NCBI GenBank assembly: GCA_964543855.1
Contig: CAZJAD010000042.1
Span: forward strand, 1 to 17,690
Direction: 5' to 3'
DNA from: CAZJAD01 sp964543855
GTDB taxonomy: Bacteria > Electryoneota > RPQS01 > DYHQ01
DNA length: 17,690 nucleotides
The position numbers and the translations under genes are program-made. The notes under the pieces were generated by a model, which did no database searches, was not told where the DNA came from, and saw only the letters and a list, made by a program, of their open reading frames with translations. Shown here one piece after another: positions 7,033-14,530 of this stretch (positions within the stretch are counted from its first letter, which is position 1; every line of letters starts with the position of its first letter).

Positions 7033-8310
7033 ATGGAGACCAGCGATTTCAGCTCCGATTCCTGGCTGCTTTCAAAGGGTATCATCCTATTCCTCGGAGA
7101 CCAGATGAACATAGCTCGCCAAATGCGGCGCGATCTGGCTCAGACTGATTCGCGGCTCATTTCCTGCAGAACCGAGAAAGGCGTGCGACGCATTCTCGAC
7201 AAATGCGCCGTAGACATTCTCATCCTTCAGGACCGGTCGATGGCTCGTCCTGGAGTCGGTTTACTTCACCGCTTGCGCCACAGTTACCCTGACGACCCCT
7301 TCTTCACTCTCCTTCTCATCTCTCCGGAGGAACACGAGTATCTCAGCGCAGCCTTCGAAGCGGGAATCGACGATTTCATCACTGTCCCGTACGATCGACT
7401 GACACTGCTTGGACAGGTTCGTACCGGCATCCGCAGTGCGACACTGCGCCGTCAGCTAACGAGCAAGAACGACAACCTGTCTGCCGCTGTCACCAGCTAT
7501 GAAGGTGCTTTCAATCAAGTAGGAGCTCTGGCACACGAACTCCAAGAGAAGAACCAGCAATTAGAACAGCTCAACAGCCTCAAAGATGAAATGATCGATA
7601 TTGTCGCTCACGATTTGCGCAATCCAATGAGTGCTGTTGAAATGTACTTGGACTATCTCATCGAAGCATTACCGAATTTGCCCGAGGAACCCAAAAGCTT
7701 CCTGCTGAATGCGAAAACCCTCGTCGCAGACGGATTGACAATGCTCAGTGAGCTTCTCGACATCTCCAATTTTGAAACCGGCAGAATCAAACTTCATCCA
7801 GACATTGTGCAGCTTAAACCTTTTCTTGTACCGATCGTTGAACGAATGAATCTGCTCTTCCGTCAAAAAGGTATCCATTACGACCTGAATTTGGAGGAGG
7901 CACCCGAAACCTGGATACTCGACAAGAAGCGGATTGGCCAAGTGTTGGAGAATCTGTTGACGAATGCTGCGAAATTTTCTCAGCGTGACAGCCGTGTGCG
8001 CGTCTGCGTAAGCGAACACGATCAATCCCTCAACATCTCCGTCGAAGACGAGGGGCAGGGCATTCCAGGGAGCGAAATCTCCATTATTTTTGACAAGTTT
8101 CACAAAGGATTCGCAAAACCCACGGCAGACGAGTCTTCCACAGGACTGGGTCTGGCCATCGCCAAGCAGATCGTGGAGCAACATCAAGGCACGATATCCG
8201 TACAAAGCCGGATCGGAGAAGGCTCGGTCTTCACCGTGAGAGTACCGTCACATCCTCCGTTGCCGAATCACACAGAAGAATCCCTGCAGGTGGCCCATGT
8301 TGCCCAGTGA
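7033..8310 (+). CDS. Soluble histidine kinase with degenerate N-terminal receiver
   Basis: No membrane segment is seen, so the kinase is cytoplasmic. Residues about 15-135 form a receiver-like domain: ILILQDRSM holds Asp67 at the phospho-acceptor position, but the acidic pair is reduced (FLGDQMN) and the conserved KP is replaced (FITVPYDR), so phosphorylation is doubtful. A coiled coil (about 145-185) leads to the HisKA domain with H-box VAHDLRNP (His193) and an ATPase domain with N-box NLLTNAAKF, G1 DEGQGIP and G2 STGLGLAI. All catalytic motifs are intact. Its likely substrate is the CheY-like protein encoded next, overlapping by 14 nt. ATG 7033 follows GGAGGGG at 12 nt; a GTG at 6994 would add 13 residues but has no ribosome binding site. 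The position inside a pilus operon points to control of pilus output. Confidence 0.87.
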   Translation: METSDFSSDSWLLSKGIILFLGDQMNIARQMRRDLAQTDSRLISCRTEKGVRRILDKCAVDILILQDRSMARPGVGLLHRLRHSYPDDPFFTLLLISPEEHEYLSAAFEAGIDDFITVPYDRLTLLGQVRTGIRSATLRRQLTSKNDNLSAAVTSYEGAFNQVGALAHELQEKNQQLEQLNSLKDEMIDIVAHDLRNPMSAVEMYLDYLIEALPNLPEEPKSFLLNAKTLVADGLTMLSELLDISNFETGRIKLHPDIVQLKPFLVPIVERMNLLFRQKGIHYDLNLEEAPETWILDKKRIGQVLENLLTNAAKFSQRDSRVRVCVSEHDQSLNISVEDEGQGIPGSEISIIFDKFHKGFAKPTADESSTGLGLAIAKQIVEQHQGTISVQSRIGEGSVFTVRVPSHPPLPNHTEESLQVAHVAQ

Positions 8311-8692
8311 AACGAAAGTTCTCATCGTCGACGATTCGGTGCATGTTCGCCTTCTTTTGCGCGCCACACTGGACAAGCTCGGATTCCCCCCCGTCCTTCA
8401 GGCAGCTGACGGCGAGGAAGGCTGGCAACTGTTTCTAACAGAGTCTCCTCACCTTGTCTTTCTGGATCAGATTATGCCGCGCATGGACGGTGCGGAGGTT
8501 CTTGCCAGGATTCGTTCGCATGGCGCCGATACCCGGGTCATTGTCCTAAGCTCCGTTGCTGGCGCCGAGAAAATCATCCACGCAAAAGAGATGGGGGCCG
8601 ACCACTATATTCTGAAACCCTTCACACGCGAGAAGGTGGCTGAAGTTCTGTCTCAGCTCGGTTGGGAGATTCAAGTGGAGGCGGACTCATGA
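8297..8692 (+). CDS. Single-domain CheY-like response regulator
   Basis: This 131-residue protein is a receiver domain alone. All key residues are present: acidic pair VDD (Asp12-Asp13), phospho-acceptor Asp57 in LVFLDQIMP, Ser85 in VIVLSS, and Lys107 in LKPF. There is no DNA-binding or enzymatic output domain, so it must act by binding a partner, as CheY binds the flagellar switch. The start lies inside the end of the kinase gene and the stop overlaps the zinc-ribbon gene (ATGA), so the three are probably made together. The likely phosphodonor is the upstream kinase, and the likely target is the zinc-ribbon protein or the PilB ATPase encoded downstream. The receiver call is secure; partner assignments are inference. 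Confidence 0.9.
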   Translation: MLPSETKVLIVDDSVHVRLLLRATLDKLGFPPVLQAADGEEGWQLFLTESPHLVFLDQIMPRMDGAEVLARIRSHGADTRVIVLSSVAGAEKIIHAKEMGADHYILKPFTREKVAEVLSQLGWEIQVEADS

Positions 8693-9045
8693 ACACCTGT
8701 CCTCATTGCAATGCTCTGAATGCTCCGACACGCCACTATTGCAGAAACTGCGGTCGACTGATCGTTACCTTCTGCTGCCACTGTGGTTTCGCCAACGACA
8801 TCGAAGCACAGTATTGCGGCGGTTGCGGAGAGCCTGTCGCTGCCACAGATCTCTCCCTGGACCGCTCATCAAAAATCGGGACGACCGCCGTCACTCCACC
8901 AACGATCGGAAGGCTTACTGCCGAAGAGCAGGCAGAGCTACAGAGAATCAATCGCCACCGTCGCGAGACGATCGCAATTGGCGGATCACGCACGACGCTC
9001 ACCCAGGAGGATCTTGACAGGCTTTTCGGCAAGGAGACGAAATGA
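8689..9045 (+). CDS. Double zinc-ribbon protein with FliM-like C-terminal peptide
   Basis: The 118-residue protein starts with two zinc-ribbon knuckle pairs: Cys4-x2-Cys7/Cys18-x2-Cys21 and Cys29-x2-Cys32/Cys43-x2-Cys46. A low-complexity linker (about 50-75) and a helix (LTAEEQAELQRINRHRRE) follow. The last residues, TLTQEDLDRLFGKETK, resemble the (L)SQxEIDxLL segment with which FliM binds phospho-CheY. Only the resemblance is seen; binding is inferred. ATG 8689 overlaps the CheY stop (ATGA) and follows GTGGAGGCGG; a GTG 27 nt upstream is less likely. The stop overlaps the pilB start (ATGA), so this protein is translationally coupled to a receiver on one side and the pilus motor on the other. 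The zinc ribbon could also simply be a small scaffold or nucleic-acid-binding module. Confidence 0.82.
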   Translation: MNTCPHCNALNAPTRHYCRNCGRLIVTFCCHCGFANDIEAQYCGGCGEPVAATDLSLDRSSKIGTTAVTPPTIGRLTAEEQAELQRINRHRRETIAIGGSRTTLTQEDLDRLFGKETK

Positions 9046-10742
9046 GCTTCATAGCCGAAGACGACACTCTTGCCTTAGCACTCTTGGGAAAGAAGTTTGT
9101 GACGGCTGCACAACTGGAGCAAATCCGCCAACACATCGACCCTTACCAATTCGATACCTCCCTGGCAGGCACCCTCCTGCAAAAAAACCTCGTCTCCGAG
9201 GACGATCTCGCTGATCTTGTCGCAGACAGCTTTGCTATTCCCAAAATGAATATCGCCGATGAAATCGGTGTTGCACCTGTCCAGACTCTTCCACCGGATC
9301 TCAGCCAAAGACTCCACTTGCTGCCCGTCTTTGAGATTGGAGACGAGCTGACAATTGCTATGGTGGGTCCTCCATATACATCTCTACTCAAGACTCTTGA
9401 GACGAAGCTGCAGCGGAAGATCATTCCGGTCGTTACCACGCTGTCCGACCTTCAGGAAGGGCTGCGCAATCGTGAATTGCTGTCGACTTCACTCTCCAGC
9501 ATCGAAGGCCGCGTTGACATAGCGCAAGCCGAGTCTCTTCTGCGCGACAGCGCCATGTTGACCCCTGAGGACTTGCGCGAGCGGATCCCCAGTCTCTATG
9601 AACTCTCGGACATTATCATCGGCAGAGCTGTAAGGCGCAAAGCCAGTGATGTCCATCTCGAACCAATGGAGGATTGTCTCCGAGTCCGCTATCGAATAGA
9701 CGGTGTGCTCCGGGAAATGGTTCGTTTCGCGCGTGAAATGGGCGGTCCACTCGTGGCCGTTATGAAGAATCGATCCGGTATGGATATGTTTGAGCGAAGT
9801 ACCACCCAAGACGGGCGCATGGATGTGACCGTTGGCGAACTTGACCTGGATATTCGTACGAGCACAATCCCGACGATAAACGGCGAAAAGATGGTCATGC
9901 GCATTCTGCGCAAAGAGGATGCTTCGCTAAGTCTCAATGAGTTGGGATTTTCAGAAAGGAACCTCGCTATCTTCAAGAGATTCGTCAATCAACCGAACGG
10001 AATTATCCTGGTCACCGGTCCCACCGGATGCGGTAAGACGACGACGCTCTACGGAGCTCTGCGTGAGCGAAACCGTGAAGACATCAACATTATCACCATC
10101 GAGAACCCGGTTGAGTATCGATTGTCATCGGTAAGTCAAATTCAGGTGAATGTCGATCGCGATATCACATTCGCACGGGCTCTGCGGGCGATTCTGCGTC
10201 AGGATCCAGATGTGATCCTGGTTGGAGAGATTCGCGATGTGGAGACGGGCCGCGTCGCAGCTGAAGCCGCTCTAACAGGCCACTTGGTGCTGAGCACACT
10301 CCATACAAACGACGCCATTGGAGCGATTCCACGCCTACTCAACATGGGAGTACCACCCGTGTGGCTGGGACCTTCTCTTATCGGAGTCTTGGCACAGAGG
10401 TTGGTTCGCCGTGTCTGCCCCGATTGCATTGAAGAACATCAGCCAAAAGCAGAGATTCTGGCCGATTTCGGTCTTGGTTCGGATAATTCGCTTGTTTTTT
10501 TTCACGGGCGGGGCTGCGAGACATGCCAAGGAGAAGGGTACCGAGGGCGCACAGCAATTCACGAGATACTCACCATCACCGACGAAGTTCGTGAACAAAT
10601 TTTCGTCGACGGTACACCGGCGAAAATCCGTCAAATCGCTGAGCGGCAGAAATTCGAGACCATGAGGATAGACGGCTTGAAGAAAGCTCTCGATGGGATA
10701 ACGACGCTCGAAGAGGTACAGCGGTTGACACGAAATGTATGA
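9042..10742 (+). CDS. pilB: PilB/GspE/MshE-family pilus assembly ATPase
   Basis: This cytoplasmic hexameric ATPase powers pilin polymerisation. An N-terminal MshEN/T2SSE_N-type region covers about 7-145 (FVTAAQLEQI, GTLLQKNLVSEDDLADLVAD); some members bind c-di-GMP there, but I cannot confirm the binding motif. The N2 domain (about 185-290) contains ASDVHLEP and RVRYRIDGVLRE. The motor domain has Walker A GPTGCGKTT (326-334), Asp box (ITIENPVEY), Walker B VILVGEIRD (Glu396) and His box LTGHLVLSTLHTNDA. A tetracysteine zinc site is complete: Cys459, Cys462, Cys492, Cys495. This set marks an extension ATPase (PilB/GspE), not PilT. AAGGAG sits 5 nt before the ATG, which overlaps the zinc-ribbon stop. 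Full length (566 residues) is normal for the family. Confidence 0.95.
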   Translation: MSFIAEDDTLALALLGKKFVTAAQLEQIRQHIDPYQFDTSLAGTLLQKNLVSEDDLADLVADSFAIPKMNIADEIGVAPVQTLPPDLSQRLHLLPVFEIGDELTIAMVGPPYTSLLKTLETKLQRKIIPVVTTLSDLQEGLRNRELLSTSLSSIEGRVDIAQAESLLRDSAMLTPEDLRERIPSLYELSDIIIGRAVRRKASDVHLEPMEDCLRVRYRIDGVLREMVRFAREMGGPLVAVMKNRSGMDMFERSTTQDGRMDVTVGELDLDIRTSTIPTINGEKMVMRILRKEDASLSLNELGFSERNLAIFKRFVNQPNGIILVTGPTGCGKTTTLYGALRERNREDINIITIENPVEYRLSSVSQIQVNVDRDITFARALRAILRQDPDVILVGEIRDVETGRVAAEAALTGHLVLSTLHTNDAIGAIPRLLNMGVPPVWLGPSLIGVLAQRLVRRVCPDCIEEHQPKAEILADFGLGSDNSLVFFHGRGCETCQGEGYRGRTAIHEILTITDEVREQIFVDGTPAKIRQIAERQKFETMRIDGLKKALDGITTLEEVQRLTRNV

Positions 10743-10769
10743 CGACCACTTACCGGAAGAGTGAGCATC

Positions 10770-11258
10770 ATGACTCACGGCCAGACGCTTCTCGTCATCG
10801 CGGCCGTCATCTTGTTCGGCCTCGCCACCCTCGGAATATACCACGGCATTCAATCACACCAGAAGACACTGGTGGAATGTGAAGTGTTGCCGCGCGCAAT
10901 TCTGCACGCTGAGCGTTTCATCGAGGAGGCTCGAACGCGGGCTTTCGACGAAGAAACCCTCTCCAAGACGGTCACGAGCGCAGGTGACTTGACACCTCCA
11001 GACTCGTTAGGACCAAACGACGGGGAAATCTACCCTTCCTTCGACGATGTGGATGACTTTCACGGCCTAACGAAGACATGGCAGGAGGAGGGGATTGACT
11101 TTCAAGCACATGTCGTTGTGAACTACGCCGATGGGACCTTGCCCGACCCGATACAAGATGTCTCCTATGCCACTTTTCTCAAGCGATTTTCCGTGACAAT
11201 AACCAGTCCATATTTGGACTATAAAGTGTCACTCAACCATATCTTCACATACTACTAA
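10770..11258 (+). CDS. Minor pilin-like protein, PilV/MshD-like
   Basis: The 162-residue product begins MTHGQTLLVIAAVILFGLAT: a four-residue leader ending in Gly, then a hydrophobic helix (5-27) and a helical continuation (LVECEVLPRAILHAERFIEE). The line FDDVDDFHGL (91-100) is typical of MshD/PilV-type minor pilins (FDDVDDYxG), and the C terminus is beta-rich, ending in aromatics (FTYY). Cleavage after Gly4 would give QTLLV, again without Glu5. I chose ATG 10770, nine nt after GGAAGAG; a GTG at 10761 would lengthen the leader by three residues. The gene starts 27 nt after pilB and 4 nt before the next pilin-like gene. Role as tip or priming subunit is inferred from its place in a V-W-X-like trio. 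Confidence 0.75.
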   Translation: MTHGQTLLVIAAVILFGLATLGIYHGIQSHQKTLVECEVLPRAILHAERFIEEARTRAFDEETLSKTVTSAGDLTPPDSLGPNDGEIYPSFDDVDDFHGLTKTWQEEGIDFQAHVVVNYADGTLPDPIQDVSYATFLKRFSVTITSPYLDYKVSLNHIFTYY

Positions 11259-11262
11259 TCCG

Positions 11263-11826
11263 ATGACTGGAAGCCTTCTTGATGTGCAAGGTTCCTTCGT
11301 AATCGGAGGAATCTTGATGCTGAGCCTGCTGGGATTGAACCTGACCATTTCCACGAGTCATCATGAGTTGTCGCTAAGTCATGTGTCACAGTCCACCGCT
11401 GATGAGGTGATCGCTGTGATTCAGAATGACTTTCGGAAGATCGGTCATCGGGTAACCGGTCAGGACCCGATTGGGGTGTTCACCTCCAACCGGATTGTGT
11501 TTGTCGCGGACCTGGATAACAACGGCGACATCGAGAGAGTCGAGTATTCTCTGTCAGATACGACAGCTGTTACACAAACCACCAACCCTCATGACCGGTA
11601 TCTGTATCGAATGATTGATGGATCACTGCTCAAAGGTGTGGCTCTCGGAGTCGTAGAATTCAACTTGCGCGGATTTGATGCCATGGGAGACACAACGACC
11701 ACACCCGCAGGTCTCCGGACCATCGAGATTGATCTCGCCGTTGAAGCTACGGAGTCCGTCAGTCATGTCTATAACCGAGCCGTTCGCCGTGCGAGAGTCT
11801 CGCCGGTTGCTCTAAGGCTAGATTGA
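11263..11826 (+). CDS. Minor pilin-like protein, PilW/PulJ-like
   Basis: A hydrophobic helix (about 11-30, SFVIGGILMLSLLGLNLTIS) is followed by a helical stretch and a beta domain with lines common in PilW/PulJ-like minor pilins (FTSNRIVFVADLDNNGDIER, then RMIDGSLLKGVALGVVEFNL). The end is basic (NRAVRRARVSPVALRLD). ATG 11263 lies 4 nt after the previous stop but has no ribosome binding site and gives a nine-residue leader to Gly10. An in-frame GTG at 11284, ten nt after GGAAG, would start MQG-SFVIGG, matching the very short leaders of the other three pilin-like proteins here. I think 11284 may be the real start but list the longer frame. Expected cleavage follows Gly10; no Glu5 is present in the mature form. 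Confidence 0.72.
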   Translation: MTGSLLDVQGSFVIGGILMLSLLGLNLTISTSHHELSLSHVSQSTADEVIAVIQNDFRKIGHRVTGQDPIGVFTSNRIVFVADLDNNGDIERVEYSLSDTTAVTQTTNPHDRYLYRMIDGSLLKGVALGVVEFNLRGFDAMGDTTTTPAGLRTIEIDLAVEATESVSHVYNRAVRRARVSPVALRLD

Positions 11827-11860
11827 GAAAGCCTATCTAGGCAGTAGACGTGGGTTTTCT

Positions 11861-11868
11861 AAGGAGGT
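11861..11868 (+). promoter_or_regulatory. Near-perfect ribosome binding site for the PilX-like gene
   Basis: AAGGAGGT lies 6 nt before GTG 11875, the strongest Shine-Dalgarno match in the operon, where most genes rely on overlap coupling. It settles the start. A small inverted repeat GCCTA-TC-TAGGC (11831-11842) sits in the 48-nt gap before it, so this gene seems to have its own initiation rather than coupled translation. Confidence 0.75.
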
Positions 11869-11874
11869 CAACGC

Positions 11875-12945
11875 GTGGGCAGGGTGGCCGTCGTGCTCGT
11901 TGCCGGCGTGATTCTCATCGGAGGAATCACACTCCTCTCGATGAACAAAACGAGCACTGAGTATATTGCGCGGTGTGTTGACCAATACGATCGCGCTGTT
12001 GCACACAGCAATGCGGTCAGTACCGCCAATATGGCCATTGGCTCCCTTGTACGCGGTGTGGACTTTCAGGAGTATTCAAGCGCTCGACTATTCGGCGCTT
12101 GGGTCTCGCTTGATACCTCTCGAATGGGTGACAGCTTGGTGAAGGTTGTCGCCCGTGGGTATGTCCCGGCGAAAGACACGGCCGTCGTCGAGGCTCTCGT
12201 GGATGTTCGACAAGGCGGCATGTCTTTCGTACCGCGAGCCACTGTGGTAGCCCACACCAGTTTCACGACAAGAGATGAGATCGTCATCGATGGTCGAGAC
12301 CACAACGCTTGGGGCGGTCTCATTCCAGAAACCGGCACTCTGGCGATTAGTACGACAGAAACCTTCCGGCGGAGGAACGATTCAGAAATCGGGGGGACCT
12401 GTGCCGGGCGAGATTACCAACCTACGACGAATTACCGTTCATGTCTTGTCGAGGAAGGAGCTGTATGGCCGAACGGATTTCCCGACACGCCCGACCAAAT
12501 TTTCGGCGGGCAACAAGCTGGATTCCCGGAAGGGCATCTTGTGGAGATTGCACAGAGCGGTGTCGGAGGCAGTCAGTATGTCACGAATCCACGTGACTTG
12601 AGATGGCCATTGAGATCTCTCACCTATGCGAACCTGCCGTCGAGTGCAAACTGGACAGACATCGACTTCGGGCAAAGCAGCGGGATTTTGGTCGTCCACA
12701 ATACTCATTCGAATGCCCGCATGGGGACTCTCAGATCAGGGCGATTCTCGGGGATCATCATCGCAGACAGAATTGACCAGATCGATAACCAGATCATCGG
12801 CGCAATGACTCTTCTTATCCAGGCGTCCGCCACTTGGAGAGGCTCAGGCACGATTCTCTTCAGCCGTGACGCAATTGAGGCCGGTCTGTGCGTTCTCGAA
12901 GCGGAGAATCCGCAGTTTCCCCATGTTGTATCGTGGTACGAATAG
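11875..12945 (+). CDS. Large minor pilin-like protein, PilX/GspK-like
   Basis: The 356-residue product begins MGRVAVVLVAGVILIGGITL: leader of two residues to Gly, then a hydrophobic helix (3-22), and a helical stretch rich in Ala/Ser. The following region is much larger than in ordinary pilins: a beta-rich part (80-130), a middle part with a Cys pair (Cys176, Cys190), and a segment of short strands (SGILVVHNTHSNARMGTLRS...FSGIIIADRIDQI, 269-303) that looks like a beta-helix or repeated-strand fold. Large size, position after PilV- and PilW-like genes and absence of Glu5 fit the PilX/GspK position at the pilus tip. An adhesive or cargo-binding role is possible but not shown. It starts with GTG behind a near-perfect ribosome binding site. 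Confidence 0.7.
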   Translation: MGRVAVVLVAGVILIGGITLLSMNKTSTEYIARCVDQYDRAVAHSNAVSTANMAIGSLVRGVDFQEYSSARLFGAWVSLDTSRMGDSLVKVVARGYVPAKDTAVVEALVDVRQGGMSFVPRATVVAHTSFTTRDEIVIDGRDHNAWGGLIPETGTLAISTTETFRRRNDSEIGGTCAGRDYQPTTNYRSCLVEEGAVWPNGFPDTPDQIFGGQQAGFPEGHLVEIAQSGVGGSQYVTNPRDLRWPLRSLTYANLPSSANWTDIDFGQSSGILVVHNTHSNARMGTLRSGRFSGIIIADRIDQIDNQIIGAMTLLIQASATWRGSGTILFSRDAIEAGLCVLEAENPQFPHVVSWYE

Positions 12946-13125
12946 TCCCGCCATCTTTCTTCACAGACGCCGCTATCCATCCTGCAGTCCTGTAATTGGC
13001 TGTCGTGGTTCAAGTTACTGGAACCTGTGAGCCGGATGCCTGGCTCGCAACAAATTCCATGACCATGCCGTCATATTCTCAGACACCACCAGATGAAGCA
13101 TTCAAACAGACGCAGGAGTACTCCC

Positions 13126-14469
13126 ATGAAACTTCCGCCTTCTGTAACCTATTTGACGATTTGCATCATCGCTATTTCACCGGTAGTTGTCCAGTCAGCT
13201 GACTGGCCTCTACTGACACCGGAGGATCGTGCTGCAATCATTGACACAACAGCGAAGCTCTATGCCCGTGAATATCTTTTTCCCGATGTGGGAAATCAGA
13301 TGGCTGAGCACATACGTAAACAGTTTCAGGAAGGGAAATATGATTCGCTGGTAACGCCTCCTGAATTTGCCTCTCGTCTAACAGATGATTTGCGCTCGAT
13401 TTCCCACGACAAACATGTTTCCGTAAGACTTCTTCTGCCGGAAGTGGGAGAAGTTGCCGATGATGATTCCGCCCGAACCGCTGCGAAGGAAGCGCAGGAA
13501 CTCGAATACGATCTCTACACCAATTATGGATTTGAGAGGGTCGAACTACTCCAAGGAAATGTGGGCTATGTCAAAGTGAACCAGTTTGCCCCAACTGAGA
13601 TTGCAGGAGCGACCGCTATCGCCGCGATGAATTTCGTGGGTCATTGCGACGCGCTTATTTTCGACCTGCGCGAGAATGGAGGCGGTTGGCCATCGATGAT
13701 TCAGCTCATCACCAGTTACCTTTTCGATTCGCCACAACATCTCAACAGCTTTGAGATACGCGGAGTAGAGACTCCCAAACAATTCTGGACGCAAGCCTAT
13801 GTTCCCGGCCCGCGACTTTCAGATGTGCCGGTCTATGTCCTGACCAGTGGCACAACTTTTTCCGGCGCTGAGGAGTTTTCGTATAATCTTCAGAATATGA
13901 AGCGCGCCACGATTATCGGTGAAACTACCGGCGGTGGAGCGCATGACACCGACGCATACAACCTGTTTGATTTGGGTATCGAACTTCGGATTCCTCACGC
14001 CCGTGCCGTCAATCCCATCAGCGGCACGAATTGGGAAGGAACCGGTGTGAAACCGGATATCGAATGTCCTGCCGCAGAAGCTCTGGATATCGCTTATCTG
14101 GATGCGTTGAGGAAGCTCCGCAGTCGTGGAAGTGATTCCAGTCGCTTCTATTTGTACAAGTACTTTCTTGATTGGGCGATTGAAGGTGTGGAAGCCCGTA
14201 TGAATCCTGTAACCCTCTCCCGTCGGGAACTAAAAGTCTATGTCGGGACCTACGGTCCTCGCACGATTAGCTTGAAAGGGGATGCACTGTATTATCAGCG
14301 TGAAGATAGGCCTCAATACAGGATGATTCCTATCAGCAAGCATCGCTTCGCTCTGGATGGAGTCGGCATCATCAGGTTCGAATTTGTTCCTGATGCCAGC
14401 GGCAATATGATTGAAATTGTCGGCCACTATGAAGGGGGTTACACCGACCGTCACAAACGCAGCCAGTGA
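13126..14469 (+). CDS. Secreted S41-family (C-terminal processing/IRBP-like) serine peptidase
   Basis: A signal peptide (1-25, ending VVVQSA) shows export. Residues 26-130 are the helical cap typical of IRBP-like S41 proteins, with SHDKHVSV at 93-100. The catalytic core follows: NVGYVKVNQF, FDLRENGGG (179-187), LTSGTTFSGAEEFSYNL with the nucleophile at Ser246, and GETTGGGAH (266-273). No PDZ domain is seen. A beta-rich tail (about 365-447, YVGTYGPRTISLKGDALYY) resembles the DUF3471-like tails found on such enzymes. I chose ATG 13126, which follows AGGAG at 7 nt and starts a clean signal peptide; an upstream in-frame ATG at 13093 adds 11 charged residues. The gene lies 180 nt after the last pilin-like gene, a gap with two short hairpins (13007-13025, 13029-13046), so it may be a separate unit. 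A role in pilin or surface-protein processing is speculative. Confidence 0.88.
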   Translation: MKLPPSVTYLTICIIAISPVVVQSADWPLLTPEDRAAIIDTTAKLYAREYLFPDVGNQMAEHIRKQFQEGKYDSLVTPPEFASRLTDDLRSISHDKHVSVRLLLPEVGEVADDDSARTAAKEAQELEYDLYTNYGFERVELLQGNVGYVKVNQFAPTEIAGATAIAAMNFVGHCDALIFDLRENGGGWPSMIQLITSYLFDSPQHLNSFEIRGVETPKQFWTQAYVPGPRLSDVPVYVLTSGTTFSGAEEFSYNLQNMKRATIIGETTGGGAHDTDAYNLFDLGIELRIPHARAVNPISGTNWEGTGVKPDIECPAAEALDIAYLDALRKLRSRGSDSSRFYLYKYFLDWAIEGVEARMNPVTLSRRELKVYVGTYGPRTISLKGDALYYQREDRPQYRMIPISKHRFALDGVGIIRFEFVPDASGNMIEIVGHYEGGYTDRHKRSQ

Positions 14470-14506
14470 CACGGGCACAGGATATTCCTGTATCGGCTTC
14501 TACAAC

Positions 14507-14530
14507 AAAAAGCCTCCCATCCGGGAGGCT
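14507..14530 (-). terminator. Strong intrinsic terminator between convergent genes
   Basis: AGCCTCCC and GGGAGGCT form a perfect 8-bp stem with a 4-nt loop. On the minus strand the stem is followed at once by TTTTT, ending the TPR-gene transcript; on the plus strand ACGTTTT follows, so it may also stop transcripts of the S41 peptidase gene. It lies about 40 nt after the peptidase stop and about 210 nt after the TPR-gene stop. Confidence 0.85.

Noticed and set aside
9075..9317. Minus-strand frames over the ATPase gene and similar antisense frames elsewhere
   Set aside because: Shadows of strongly conserved genes on the opposite strand.
13007..13046. Two hairpins (GGTTC/GAACC and GAGCC/GGCTC) as a terminator of the pilus operon
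   Set aside because: Stems are only 5 bp and no T-run follows either; too weak to call.
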